A stretch of 64,000 nucleotides of DNA, taken from NCBI RefSeq assembly GCF_014199295.1, contig NZ_JACIJH010000010.1:62001-126000 (forward strand). Direction: 5' to 3'. This document shows positions 52,553-62,272 of the stretch, one piece after another (the first letter of the stretch is position 1; each line of letters starts with the position of its first letter). The notes beneath the pieces are model-generated. The model was not told where the DNA came from. It made no database searches and worked only from the letters and a program-made list of their open reading frames with translations. Origin of the DNA: Sphingopyxis panaciterrulae. Its GTDB lineage: Bacteria > Pseudomonadota > Alphaproteobacteria > Sphingomonadales > Sphingomonadaceae. Both the position numbers and the translations under genes were made by a program.

Positions 52553-53653
52553 TTGTCTGACAGACAGATATCTGTAGTAATTCTTTTAGCCAATGGATCA
52601 CATGCAAAGGGTGGAATTGAAAAGTACGCCTTTTACCTGATAAATCAGATTGAAGAAAATCATGAAAACATAAAAATTACTGAAACCATCTCCCGTAAGG
52701 ACTTGCCAGGCCTTCTGAAGCATATAAGCATTATACCATGCTTCATTAGGTTTTGTTCGTTTATATTTTCGAAACGCGTGGATATTATCCATGTAAACTT
52801 GGCCCCCAGAGGGTCGACGTTCCGTAAAATTCCCTATATTTTCGTTTCTAAATTAACGAGGAAAAAAATCATCCTCCATCTCCATGGTGGAGGATATGAG
52901 GATTTTTTCGACAAACGCTCCTGCATTGTTCGGCATATAATTAAATTTTTGTTCGAGAGCGCTGACAAGGTTGTCATTTTGAATGACAATAGCCGGGAGT
53001 TTGTGACGATCAAGATCGGCCTCCTTCCGGAGAGAGTCGTTGCTTTGGGGAACGGTGTCCCCGCGGCGACGGAAATGGCTGCCCCATGGCATGTCATTCC
53101 AACGATCTGCTTCATGGGGCGGCTCATACCGATCAAAGGCATCGACATTCTCCTAGAAGCGTTCGGATTGCTGAAACAGCGCGGGATCGATTTCAGGGCA
53201 GTCATCGGAGGCGATGGAGATATCGATGTCTTTCAGCGCCTCGCCCATGGGCTGGGCCTAGACGATGAAGTCGAATTTCTTGGCTGGCTGAATGGGCAGG
53301 AGGTCACGCGCCAGTATAGTATGGCAGACATATTCGTCCTTTCATCACGGGTAGAGAATCAGCCCATGGCGATTCTGGAAGCCATGGCCCATCGCCTTCC
53401 GGTAGTCGCAACGGATGTCGGCGCCGTCTCTTCGCAAGTGATCGATGGAACAACGGGCCTGGTCATCGCTCCTGGAGACGCAAAAATTCTTGCAGATGCA
53501 CTCGAACGCCTGTGCCGAGACCCCGCGCTGCGACGTACGATGGGCGAAGCCGGCTACGACCGATGGCAGGCCCATTTTTCTATCGCGACAGCAGCAACAC
53601 GCATGGTCGATCTTTATCACGAGCTTGTAACCGAAAGCGGTCGCCAACCATAA
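52553..53653 (+). CDS. GT4-family glycosyltransferase with mosaic base composition
   Basis: 366 residues, TTG start. N-terminal Rossmann half (1-160): VVILLANGSHAKGGIEKYAF and IILHLHGGGYEDFF. C-terminal half: PTICFMGRLIPIKGIDILLE and the donor-site block FVLSSRVENQPMAILEAMAH, as in GT4 retaining transferases. It probably adds one sugar of the polymer repeat. The first about 490 bases are AT-rich (16 of 60 G+C at 52621-52680; 19 of 60 at 52741-52800) with AGA, AGG, ATA and TTA codons. From about 53040 the composition returns to the local norm (34 of 60 at 53161-53220). Confidence 0.88.
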   Translation: MSDRQISVVILLANGSHAKGGIEKYAFYLINQIEENHENIKITETISRKDLPGLLKHISIIPCFIRFCSFIFSKRVDIIHVNLAPRGSTFRKIPYIFVSKLTRKKIILHLHGGGYEDFFDKRSCIVRHIIKFLFESADKVVILNDNSREFVTIKIGLLPERVVALGNGVPAATEMAAPWHVIPTICFMGRLIPIKGIDILLEAFGLLKQRGIDFRAVIGGDGDIDVFQRLAHGLGLDDEVEFLGWLNGQEVTRQYSMADIFVLSSRVENQPMAILEAMAHRLPVVATDVGAVSSQVIDGTTGLVIAPGDAKILADALERLCRDPALRRTMGEAGYDRWQAHFSIATAATRMVDLYHELVTESGRQP

Positions 53654-53733
53654 GCGTTACCCTGGCTCGCGAAGTCTTTCCGTGCCAGTCTTCTTTCGAC
53701 CGACACCATCCGAAGACCAAGAGGAATCGCTGA

Positions 53734-54369
53734 ATGAGACAACATAATCTAAACAACTCATTTCGACAAAAGCGTATGCGGCGATTCCAAATGTTGATCG
53801 AGCCTGCGCGTAAAGATGCAATGAAGATACTCGACATTGGCGGGACCGCGGACTTCTGGCGCGCTCTACCAGGGCTTTACCGCGACCCGAACGTTTCGAT
53901 CACGGTCGTGAACTTGGGCACAGAGGAACGCCGAGACGAGAACATCCATGTCGTCGACGGCGATGCCTGCGCTTTACCGTTCGACGATAATTCCTTCGAC
54001 ATCGTTCATTCGAATAGCGTCATCGAGCACGTCGGACATTGGCGTGAAATGGAACAAATGGCTAAAGAGGTGCGCCGTCTCGCCCCACAATATTTCGTGC
54101 AAACTCCAAACGTCTGGTTCCCTGTCGAACCCCATTTCAAGTTGCCATTCGTTCACTGGCTTCCTGAGCAGACGCGCTCTATGATCGTTCAAGCCACCCG
54201 GCGTTCGCGCAAATTCCGCGACGCCGGCGAAGCCACACGCTATGTGCAACGCATATCTCTACTCAGCGCAACGCAGTTGCAATGCCTGTTTCCCGATGCC
54301 CATATTTGGCGGGAACGGGTACTAGGCTTGACCAAATCATTGGTGGCAGAACGCTTCCCCACTGCGTGA
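53734..54369 (+). CDS. Class I SAM-dependent methyltransferase
   Basis: 211 residues. The SAM-binding motif I is KILDIGGTADFW; motif II-like VVNLGTEERRDENIHVVDGD and the acidic post-motif DACALPFDDNSFDIVHSNSV follow, with IEHVGHW as in methyltransferase-11 proteins. It may methylate a sugar of the polymer or its lipid carrier; this is only inferred from position. Base composition is intermediate between the AT-rich stretch and the genome core. Confidence 0.85.
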   Translation: MRQHNLNNSFRQKRMRRFQMLIEPARKDAMKILDIGGTADFWRALPGLYRDPNVSITVVNLGTEERRDENIHVVDGDACALPFDDNSFDIVHSNSVIEHVGHWREMEQMAKEVRRLAPQYFVQTPNVWFPVEPHFKLPFVHWLPEQTRSMIVQATRRSRKFRDAGEATRYVQRISLLSATQLQCLFPDAHIWRERVLGLTKSLVAERFPTA

Positions 54370-54431
54370 AGCAGCGCGAACCAAGCGCAGCCCCCCTTAT
54401 CGCTCTCTTTCCGTGACCGGAGATTCACGAT

Positions 54432-56651
54432 CTACTCGTACGAATATTGATAGGCGTAGTCGTAGCCGTAGCCGGCTTCCTTGATGTCGAATTTCGTCAG
54501 TAACACGCCGATGATGTTGGCACCGCCCTGCGCGAGGCGCTGGAGCGAGTTGCGTGCGTGGCTCGCCTGGTTTTTCGCTGCTTCCATCACGAAGATGCAG
54601 CCTTCGGCCATCGCCCCGATTTCGACCGCATCCGCCAGCCCCAGGGTCGGCGGGCTGTCGATCAGCAGCACGTCATAGCCTTTCTCAAGCTCTTCGATCA
54701 CGCTGCGGGCCGAAGCGCCAGCCAGCAGTTCCGCAGGATTGGGGGGAGTGCCGCCGCTGGGGATGAAGAAGACGCCATCATATTTCGATGTCTGGACGAC
54801 CTCGGCCGCCGTCTTGTTCCGCGTCAGTAGATCCGACATGCCCGCGCCATTCTTGACCCCGAACTTGTTGTGCTGATTGGGTCGCCGCAGATCGAGGTCG
54901 ATCACCAGCACCTTCTTGCCGATCCGGCTCAGCGCGATGGCGGTCGCGAAACAACAAGAGGATTTGCCCTCGCCCTGCTTGGCGCTGGTGAACATCAGGC
55001 TGCGCGGCAGGCCGTGCGACGACACCAACATCAGCGACGAGCGCAGCGACGAGAAGGTCTCCGACATCAGGCTCTTCGGATCGAGGACCTCCTGCTCGAT
55101 CGCAAAACCCTCCTGCATCTTCGGAATGGCGCCAAGTGACGGCAAGCCGAGCTTGCGGCCGACATCGTCGGGGGTGCGGATCACGTTGAACAACTGCTCG
55201 CGGCCGATGACGAACAGCGCGGCGAACAACAGACCGGCGAGCAGCGCCAGCGCCATGTTGAAGACGATGCTCGGCTTGATAGGTTCGAGCGGGCGGTCGG
55301 CACGGTCGACGATCGACACATTGTTCGCCTGGACGCCGGCTTCGGCGTTGAGTTCATTATATCTCGTGTTGAGCAGATCGTAGAGTTTGCGCGCGTTGCT
55401 CGTGTTGCGCTTCAGGATGCCCAACTGCACCGACTGATTCTGTTCGTTAAGGGTATCGCTCTTCAATTGCGCGATCTGCGCGTCGAGTGCCTGCTCCTGC
55501 GCCAGCGCGGTCTGGTAAGCGCCACGCAGCGTCTGCTGGATTCCCGAGGCAATCGTCGCGATCTGGCGATCGAGTTCGTCAAGCCGGGCCCGGGCCTGCT
55601 TCACCGTCGGAAAATCTTCTTTCCGGCGTTGCAGCTCCTGCTCATATTCCGCCTGCACCATCGCCTTTTGCTGCAACAGATTCTGGATCGCCAGATTGTT
55701 CAACACCTCGGGCAGTGTCATCACGTTGCGGCCATCGGCGGTTTCCCATTTCTGCTGGGCTTCGATGCGCCGCGCGACCGCCTCCGCATAATCCTGGTTG
55801 AGCTTGACCAGCGTCGCCGTCACCAACGACTTGGGCGCCGTCGATCCGTCGCTGTCCATTCCCGCGGCGTTGCTCGCGTCGATGATGCGGGTACGCCGTG
55901 CATAGTCGAGCGCCTCGCGTTCCGAATCCGCCAGACGGATCGCCGCTTCGTCGAGCTGCTGCTTCAGAAACTCGCGCGCATAGGAGGAGGTGTCGAATTT
56001 CCGTTGCAGATTGTTGCGAATATAGTTTTGCGCGAAACTGTTGGCGACCCGCGCTGCCAGATCGGCATCGGCGCTGTCGAACGAAATCGACGCGATGCGC
56101 GAATCCACCGGCAGCGATACGGTGAGATTTTCCTTCAGCGTATACAGGACCAATTCGCGCTGCGCCTGCTCGGGCGATAACGAACTCGATGCCATCGAAT
56201 CAGGATCGACGGCCATCGATTCCAGAAACTCGGGATTGTTGAAAAGCTTGAGATCCTCGGCCACCGTCTGCGCGAGCGACCGGCTACGGATCACGTCCAT
56301 CTGCGTCTTGAGGAAGCGGTCGGAGTCCTGGATCGCCGCCGACGCGTTGGCATCCTCCGTGCCCAGAACTTTCGCCGCCTCCTGATCGATCTGCACGGTA
56401 GAGGTAGCGCGAAAGATGGGGGTCGAAAGGATCGTGATAACGACGCCGATCAACAGCATGCCGACGACAATTCCGGCGATCCAAAAACGCGAGCGATAGA
56501 TCGCGGCCCAGATCGCGGCGAAATCGAGCGAAAACACCGAATCCTCGCTGTAGTCGCCGTCCGCGTCGGCGGGCCATACCGGTTGCGCGACGCTGCTGCC
56601 GTTCTGGCTCATGCTGACATTTCGATCCATATTCGGGTGTTTGCCATTCAT
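54432..56651 (-). CDS. Polysaccharide co-polymerase / tyrosine autokinase (Wzc/ExoP type)
   Basis: 739 residues. Membrane helices at about 58-76 and 463-482 enclose a long periplasmic coiled-coil Wzz region. The cytoplasmic BY-kinase domain has Walker A TSAKQGEGKSS (555-565), Walker A' VLVIDLDLRRP (581-591) and Walker B VLLIDSPP (661-668). The tail 728-738 is YGYDYAYQYSY, six Tyr at alternate positions, the autophosphorylation cluster. It controls chain length and couples polymerisation to export. A linked Wzb-type tyrosine phosphatase is not seen. It is translated after the Wza-like gene, 5 bases downstream. Confidence 0.95.
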   Translation of the reverse strand: MNGKHPNMDRNVSMSQNGSSVAQPVWPADADGDYSEDSVFSLDFAAIWAAIYRSRFWIAGIVVGMLLIGVVITILSTPIFRATSTVQIDQEAAKVLGTEDANASAAIQDSDRFLKTQMDVIRSRSLAQTVAEDLKLFNNPEFLESMAVDPDSMASSSLSPEQAQRELVLYTLKENLTVSLPVDSRIASISFDSADADLAARVANSFAQNYIRNNLQRKFDTSSYAREFLKQQLDEAAIRLADSEREALDYARRTRIIDASNAAGMDSDGSTAPKSLVTATLVKLNQDYAEAVARRIEAQQKWETADGRNVMTLPEVLNNLAIQNLLQQKAMVQAEYEQELQRRKEDFPTVKQARARLDELDRQIATIASGIQQTLRGAYQTALAQEQALDAQIAQLKSDTLNEQNQSVQLGILKRNTSNARKLYDLLNTRYNELNAEAGVQANNVSIVDRADRPLEPIKPSIVFNMALALLAGLLFAALFVIGREQLFNVIRTPDDVGRKLGLPSLGAIPKMQEGFAIEQEVLDPKSLMSETFSSLRSSLMLVSSHGLPRSLMFTSAKQGEGKSSCCFATAIALSRIGKKVLVIDLDLRRPNQHNKFGVKNGAGMSDLLTRNKTAAEVVQTSKYDGVFFIPSGGTPPNPAELLAGASARSVIEELEKGYDVLLIDSPPTLGLADAVEIGAMAEGCIFVMEAAKNQASHARNSLQRLAQGGANIIGVLLTKFDIKEAGYGYDYAYQYSYE

Positions 56652-56656
56652 GTCAA

Positions 56657-57358
56657 TTATCGATCGAGACGAACGAAGACCGTGCTCAACAGCGGCGACA
56701 GTTGCAGGAAGTCACGGAAAAGCTGCTTGGCAAAGCTGTTTCCGACGACGACGATGTCGCCGCCGAGAATCTCGGGATTCGGCGCCCGGCCGACCCGGAT
56801 ATCGTCCAGGTTGAACTGCGCCGCATAGACGCCGTCGTCCTTGCGCCGGAACACGATGACCTCGCCCAGCTTGGCGGTCTGCGTCGGTCCTTCGGACAGG
56901 GCCATGGCCTGCAGCAAGGTGGTCGGGCCCTGAAGCGGGAAGACGCCAGGCTTGTTGACCGCGCCCTCCACCGTCACATTCTGCGACGCCGACGTCGACA
57001 CGATGGTCGAAACCTGCGGATCGACCAAATAGCGCTCGCCCAGTCGCTCGGCGATGGCGTTGGACAATTCGGTACTCGTCTTGCCCGAAACGGACACCTG
57101 CCCGATCAATGGAAACAGGATGTTGCCGCTGGCATCGACGGGTACTTCCTCCAGCGACAGGTCGGGCTCCTGGAAAACGGTGATTTTGAGCACGTCGAGC
57201 GGCCCGATCCGATATTCGGACGGCGCGGTCTGGTTCGATGGCGCAGGAATGATCTCATAAGCCTGATCCCCGCTCGGGAGGCCTGTCGAGGCACAGCCCG
57301 GCAAGGCGAGGCAAATCGCGGCAAGGGCTGTTTTCCTTCGCAAAATTCGAATCTCCAT
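56657..57358 (-). CDS. Wza/GumB-type outer-membrane polysaccharide export lipoprotein
   Basis: 233 residues. Signal peptide with lipobox LALPGC (Cys22). The poly-export domain begins YRIGPLDVLKITVFQEPDLS with GNILFPLIGQVSVSGKT, followed by a SLBB domain (VTVEGAVNKPGVFPLQGPTT). It forms the outer-membrane channel together with the Wzc-like protein encoded directly downstream. The ATG at 57358 gives the normal signal peptide; an open frame continues 12 codons upstream. Confidence 0.93.
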   Translation of the reverse strand: MEIRILRRKTALAAICLALPGCASTGLPSGDQAYEIIPAPSNQTAPSEYRIGPLDVLKITVFQEPDLSLEEVPVDASGNILFPLIGQVSVSGKTSTELSNAIAERLGERYLVDPQVSTIVSTSASQNVTVEGAVNKPGVFPLQGPTTLLQAMALSEGPTQTAKLGEVIVFRRKDDGVYAAQFNLDDIRVGRAPNPEILGGDIVVVGNSFAKQLFRDFLQLSPLLSTVFVRLDR

Positions 57359-57649
57359 CGTCAGGCGACCGCTCTTAACATCCGGCGAGGGCATTGCAAC
57401 AATCCCATGGCGCGGAGTAGCGATAAGGAACGCCCCTTCTTATTGATGAACGTCCAGTCTTGTCTTGCGAAAGCTTTCAGCCGGTTCCCATTTTCAATAA
57501 TAACGACGCTATCCCCAGAATAAGGGCTCAACAGGCCGGCTGGCACTTGCGGCGATCTGAAGCAAAGCGACCGCCCGCGCCTCTGTTTTGAGGCGACCGG
57601 AGCCGCCGCCGCGATCATATGAGCGGCGCTCTTCGGCGCGCCGCGCCGA

Positions 57650-58666
57650 TCAGCAGCAATAATAGTCGCGATACCAGGCGACGAACTCCGCCACCCCCTG
57701 CTCGACGCCGGTTTGCGGGACATAGCCCGTCAGCCGTTCGAGCAGCGTGCTGTCGGCCCAGGTATCGACGACGTCGCCGGGCTGCATCGGCAGCATATTG
57801 CGCTGCGCCGGCCGGCCGAGCGCTGCTTCGACCGCGGCGATGAAATCCATCAGTTTCGTCGGCCGGCCGCCGCCGATATTGACGACGCGCCAGGGCGCAA
57901 CCGGCGACAGGCTGTCGCCCTTCGCGATATCGGCCACCGACGCCGGCCGCTCGGGCACCGCGTCGATCAGCAGCCGGATCGCATGCACCAGATCGCCGAC
58001 ATAGGTGAAGTCGCGCGACAGATTGCCCTGATTATAGACATCGATCGGCCGCCCAGTGAGGATCGCGTCGACGAATTTGAACAGCGCCATGTCGGGCCGC
58101 CCCCACGGCCCATAGACGGTGAAGAAGCGGAACATCGTCGTCGGGATGTTCCAGAGATGGGCATAGCTGTGCGCCATCGCCTCGCTCGCCTTTTTCGTCG
58201 CGGCGTAGAAGGAAACCGGCAGGTCGGCCTTGTCGGTTTCGCGAAAGGGCATCGCCTCGTTCGCGCCATAGACCGAGGAGGTCGACGCCATCAGCAGATG
58301 CGTCACACCGTGGCGCCGCGCGGCTTCGAGCACGTGAAAGCCGCCGACCAAATTGCTCTGGACATAGGAGGCGGGCTCGTCGAGCGAATAGCGAACCCCC
58401 GCCTGCCCGGCGAGATGCACGATGATATCGGGCGCAAGCGCATCGACCGCCCCATCGAAGGCCGCGCGATCCTCCAGCATCGCCTCGACCGCCCGAAAAC
58501 GGGCGTTCTGGAGGAGATTCTGGTGGCGCCGGCGCTTGAGCTGGGGGTCGTAATAGTCGGTCATCCCATCGTAGCCGACGATCTCGACGCCTTCGTCCAG
58601 AAGATGCTTCGCCAGATGATAGCCGATGAAGCCCGCCGTCCCGGTAATGAAGACCTTGCCACCCAC
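57650..58666 (-). CDS. NAD-dependent epimerase, UDP-glucuronate 4-epimerase type
   Basis: About 338 residues of the extended SDR family. NAD-binding [20 protein letters not shown], catalytic Ser in MASTSSVYG and Tyr/Lys in [36 protein letters not shown] is the block seen in UDP-GlcA 4-epimerases (CapI/LspL), which make UDP-galacturonate. GTG 58666 follows an AGAAAGGGG ribosome site; a TTG at 58693 is also in frame. It would supply a uronic acid to the polymer assembled by the neighbouring genes. Confidence 0.88.
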   Translation of the reverse strand: MGGKVFITGTAGFIGYHLAKHLLDEGVEIVGYDGMTDYYDPQLKRRRHQNLLQNARFRAVEAMLEDRAAFDGAVDALAPDIIVHLAGQAGVRYSLDEPASYVQSNLVGGFHVLEAARRHGVTHLLMASTSSVYGANEAMPFRETDKADLPVSFYAATKKASEAMAHSYAHLWNIPTTMFRFFTVYGPWGRPDMALFKFVDAILTGRPIDVYNQGNLSRDFTYVGDLVHAIRLLIDAVPERPASVADIAKGDSLSPVAPWRVVNIGGGRPTKLMDFIAAVEAALGRPAQRNMLPMQPGDVVDTWADSTLLERLTGYVPQTGVEQGVAEFVAWYRDYYCC

Positions 58667-58740
58667 GCGCGGCGCCCCTTTCTCTCTATTCAAAGCGCGC
58701 GCCCTAACTCCTCGCTCGCTGCCAAGCCGTTAACGCCCGT

Positions 58741-59547
58741 TCAGGCCGCCTGCTCGGCCAGCCGCGCTTCATCCTGCGCAAAGAGGAACCACCGGCGGTC
58801 GCCCTCGATCCCCAGCGCCGCCAACGTCCCGCTGCGAAAGGCACCGACGTCTATGCCGATGCGATTGCTCTGCTCGTCGGGTTCCGCGGTGATGCTGTGA
58901 CCATGGACGATCATCTTGCCATGATCGCTCGCATCCTCCAGAAATTCCTCGCGGATCCAGCGCAGATCGGTCAACGCCTGCTTGTCGAGCGGCACGCCGG
59001 GCCGGATGCCGGCGTGGACGAAGGCATACTCGCCGATCTCGACCACATCCTCGCCCATGCCAAGGAATTGAACATGCGCCTCCGGTACGAGGTGCGGCAG
59101 CCGCTCGGCGACCTCCTCGAAGGTGGCGGCCGCATAGCTCGCACCATCCCGCCAATAGCTGCGTACGGTGGCATCGCCGCCGATGCGCATGAAATAGCGC
59201 ACGCGGCGGACATCGCCGGTCAGCGCTGCGAGAAAACATTCCTCATGATTGCCGATCAGCAGCCGGGTGTCGGGAAATTCGCGGTGCAAATTCATCGCCC
59301 GCTCGACCACTTCGGCCGATTGCGGGCCGCGGTCGACAAGGTCGCCAAGCAGGATCAGCGTCATCTGCGCCGGCCCGCGCGCGGCATGATCGGCGCGGAT
59401 CCGCTCGATCAACTGCGCGAACAGGTCGTCACGACCGTGAATGTCGCCGATCGCATAAACTCGCCGGCCCGGCGGCACCGAATAATCGGGTCGGATTTCG
59501 GGCTCCGGCTTGTTCTTGCGTTTCCAGAAACTGGAGAGAGAAACCAT
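58741..59547 (-). CDS. PPP-family metallophosphoesterase (serine/threonine phosphatase-like)
   Basis: 268 residues. The PPP metal motifs are complete: VYAIGDIHGRDDLF, LILLGDLVDRGPQS and LLIGNHEECF, with later IVHGHSITAEP and FVHAGIRPGV. Bacterial members dephosphorylate phospho-Ser/Thr/Tyr proteins or Ap4A. Its place in a locus with a tyrosine autokinase and no Wzb suggests, but does not show, that it acts on the kinase. It is divergent from wecB. Confidence 0.88.
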   Translation of the reverse strand: MVSLSSFWKRKNKPEPEIRPDYSVPPGRRVYAIGDIHGRDDLFAQLIERIRADHAARGPAQMTLILLGDLVDRGPQSAEVVERAMNLHREFPDTRLLIGNHEECFLAALTGDVRRVRYFMRIGGDATVRSYWRDGASYAAATFEEVAERLPHLVPEAHVQFLGMGEDVVEIGEYAFVHAGIRPGVPLDKQALTDLRWIREEFLEDASDHGKMIVHGHSITAEPDEQSNRIGIDVGAFRSGTLAALGIEGDRRWFLFAQDEARLAEQAA

Positions 59548-59706
59548 TACCTCGTCACTCGACTGTCATCGCCCGTCGGTCGGCGGGACCGATCCATCGG
59601 CCCCTACCCCCCCGACGTTGCACTGGCAATATAGGCCCGGCACGCCGAAAAGTTGCAACGCGGCTTCTAGCAACGGCATTTTTACAGCCGATGAACGGAA
59701 CCGACT

Positions 59707-59735
59707 TTAAGGGTGTCGCAAGTTTTCACCCTTAA
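59707..59735. promoter_or_regulatory. TTAAGGGTG / CACCCTTAA hyphenated palindrome before wecB
   Basis: Perfect 9-bp arms at 59707-59715 and 59727-59735 around 11 bases. The right arm overlaps TTAA-N7-TTAG (59732-59746), similar to the CtrA box TTAA-N7-TTAA. It lies about 63 bases before the wecB start, in the 250-base space divergent with the phosphatase gene. Operator or hairpin cannot be separated by sequence alone. Confidence 0.4.
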
Positions 59736-59797
59736 CCTGCCGTTAGTCACCGATTTTCAGCGGCAGACGCCGGCACGGCGCAGGAGAGACATTCGAA

Positions 59798-60913
59798 ATG
59801 AAGGTTATGACGGTTTTCGGCACCCGGCCGGAAGCGATCAAGATGTTCCCCGTCGTCCATGCCCTGCGTGATCAGCCCGACGTCGATGCCCGCGTCTGCG
59901 TCACGGCACAGCATCGCGAGATGCTCGATCAGGTGCTGCATATCGCGCGCATCACTCCCGATATCGACCTCGACGTCATGCAGCCCGACCAGACGCTCGA
60001 CGCGCTGCTCGCGCGCCTCGTCACCGGATTGGGCGAGACTTTCGATACCGAGCGACCCGACCGGGTGCTCGTCCACGGCGACACGCTAACGACGATGGCG
60101 GCGACGCTCGCTGCCTATTTCCGCAAGATTCCCGTCGGCCATGTCGAGGCGGGCCTTCGCAGCGGCAACATCTATCACCCCTGGCCCGAAGAGGTGAACC
60201 GCAAGGTCGCGGGCGCGATCGCCGATCTGCATTTCGCGCCGACCGAAACCGCCGCCGCCGCGCTGCGCGCCGAAAATGTGCCCGCCGACCGCATCCATAT
60301 CACCGGCAACACGGTGATCGACGCGCTGCTCGCAACACAGGCGCGGATCGCCGGGGAGCCGGCGCTCGCCGCCGGGCTCGACCCGCTGGTCGGGCGCTTC
60401 GCGGATCAGCGCATCGTCGCGGTCACCTCGCACCGGCGCGAGAATTTCGGCGAGGGCATGAAGGCGATCGCCGACGCCATCGCCGCGACCGCCGAGCGTC
60501 CCGATATCGCGGTGATCTTTCCCGTCCACCCCAACCCACATGTCCGCAGCATCATGACGCCGATCCTCGGCGACCTTCCCAACGTCGCGTTGATCGACCC
60601 TCTCGACTATCCGCATTTCGTGCGGCTGCTCGGCGAAAGCGACCTCGTCCTCACCGACAGCGGCGGGGTGCAGGAGGAAGCACCTGCGCTCGGCAAGCCC
60701 GTGCTTGTGATGCGCGAGACGACCGAACGGCCCGAAGGCATTGCGGCGGGCACCGCCCGGCTGGTCGGAACCGACAAAAATCGCATTGTTTCCGAAATCT
60801 TCAGTCTTTTGGACGATGACGATTCCTATTCCGCCATGGCGCGCGCGCACAATCCGTTCGGCGACGGCACGGCGGCCCGGAAGATTGCGGAGATCGTTGC
60901 GCGTGCCCATTGA
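59798..60913 (+). CDS. wecB: UDP-N-acetylglucosamine 2-epimerase (non-hydrolysing)
   Basis: 371 residues. MKVMTVFGTRPEAIKMFPVV is the WecB start. GLRSGNIYHPWPEEVNRKVA, VTSHRRENFGEGMKAI and LTDSGGVQEEAPALGKPVLV are the conserved active-site and UDP-binding blocks. It makes UDP-ManNAc, used at once by wecC downstream, which overlaps it by 11 bases. Together they supply UDP-N-acetylmannosaminuronic acid for a surface polysaccharide. Confidence 0.95.
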   Translation: MKVMTVFGTRPEAIKMFPVVHALRDQPDVDARVCVTAQHREMLDQVLHIARITPDIDLDVMQPDQTLDALLARLVTGLGETFDTERPDRVLVHGDTLTTMAATLAAYFRKIPVGHVEAGLRSGNIYHPWPEEVNRKVAGAIADLHFAPTETAAAALRAENVPADRIHITGNTVIDALLATQARIAGEPALAAGLDPLVGRFADQRIVAVTSHRRENFGEGMKAIADAIAATAERPDIAVIFPVHPNPHVRSIMTPILGDLPNVALIDPLDYPHFVRLLGESDLVLTDSGGVQEEAPALGKPVLVMRETTERPEGIAAGTARLVGTDKNRIVSEIFSLLDDDDSYSAMARAHNPFGDGTAARKIAEIVARAH

Positions 60914-62195
60914 TACCGACCAGCAAGTCACCGTCCTCGGCCTCGGCTATATCGGCCTGCCCACCGCCGCGCTGATCGCACGCTCGGGCTGCCGCGTCAC
61001 CGGCGTCGACGTCAGCCACAAGGTCGTCGATACGATCAACAGCGGCAAGGTGCATATCGAGGAGGTCGATCTCGACGGCCTCGTCCAGGGCGTCGTCGCC
61101 CGCGGCGCGCTGACCGCGTCCACCGAGGTCGCACTGGCCGACACCTTCGTCATCGCCGTTCCGACCCCGCACGACGAGGCGCACCGCCCCGATGTCAGTC
61201 ACGTCCTGTCGGCCGCACGCGCCATCGCACCGGTGCTGGTGCCCGGCAATCTGGTGATCCTCGAATCGACCTCTCCGGTCGGCACGACCGAAAAGGTCGC
61301 GGCGGAAATCGCCGCGCTGCGCCCCGACCTCAAGGTTCCGGGCACCTGCACCGGTGCCGCCGACATCTTCATCGCCCATTGCCCCGAGCGGGTGCTGCCG
61401 GGGCGCATCCTGGTCGAACTGGTCGACAACGACCGCTGCATCGGCGGTATCACCCCGCGCTGCGCGCGCCGGGCGATGACCTTCTATCGCCAGTTCGTGC
61501 GCGGCGCCTGCGTCACCACCTCGGCGCGCGCCGCCGAAATGGTGAAGCTGGTCGAGAACAGCTATCGCGACGTCAACATCGCCTTCGCCAACGAATTGTC
61601 GATGATGGCCGAACATCTGGGCGTCGACATCTGGGAAGTGATCCGCCTCGCCAACCGCCACCCGCGCGTCAACATCCTCCAGCCCGGCCCCGGCGTCGGT
61701 GGCCATTGCATCGCGGTCGACCCCTGGTTCCTCGTCCACGGCGCACCCGACCACAGCCGGCTGATCCGCACCGCGCGCGAGGTCAATCTCGCCAAGACCG
61801 CGCATGTCATCGGCGGCGCCGAAATGCTGGTGTCGCAGCATCCCGATGCGCGCGTCGCCTGCCTCGGCCTCGCCTTCAAGCCCAATATCGACGATTTCCG
61901 CGAAAGTCCCGCGGTCGAAGTCGCCGCCGCACTCGCCCGCCGCTTCGGCAAGCAGATCGACATCGTCGAGCCCTATGCGCGCGGCCTGCCGATGGAGTTC
62001 GCGGGCACCGGCGCCCAATTGATCGACCTCGACACCGCGCTCGCCACATGCGAGCTGCTGATCGTGCTCGTCGACCATGATCTGTTCAAGTCGATCCCGC
62101 TCGAAGAACGTGCCGGCAAGATCGTCTATGACACGCGCGGCCTGTGGCTCGACCAGCCACTTCCCCAGGCGTCCGGACTGCGCAGCGCGGCCTGA
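60903..62195 (+). CDS. wecC: UDP-N-acetyl-D-mannosamine dehydrogenase
   Basis: 430 residues from GTG 60903, inside the end of wecB. NAD-binding VTVLGLGYIGLPTAALIARS; catalytic Cys in GPGVGGHCIAVDPWFL; ESTSPVGTTEKVA and IAHCPERVLPGRILVELVDN, which separate WecC from UDP-glucose dehydrogenases. It oxidises UDP-ManNAc twice to UDP-ManNAcA. The 11-base overlap with wecB suggests coupled translation. Confidence 0.94.
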   Translation: MPIDTDQQVTVLGLGYIGLPTAALIARSGCRVTGVDVSHKVVDTINSGKVHIEEVDLDGLVQGVVARGALTASTEVALADTFVIAVPTPHDEAHRPDVSHVLSAARAIAPVLVPGNLVILESTSPVGTTEKVAAEIAALRPDLKVPGTCTGAADIFIAHCPERVLPGRILVELVDNDRCIGGITPRCARRAMTFYRQFVRGACVTTSARAAEMVKLVENSYRDVNIAFANELSMMAEHLGVDIWEVIRLANRHPRVNILQPGPGVGGHCIAVDPWFLVHGAPDHSRLIRTAREVNLAKTAHVIGGAEMLVSQHPDARVACLGLAFKPNIDDFRESPAVEVAAALARRFGKQIDIVEPYARGLPMEFAGTGAQLIDLDTALATCELLIVLVDHDLFKSIPLEERAGKIVYDTRGLWLDQPLPQASGLRSAA

Positions 62196-62272
62196 CCGAT
62201 TCTCCACCAGGCGTTCGATCCGTCTGCCGACCCGACGTTGACGGAACAGGCGAATCCGGTCATGTCGAAGCC

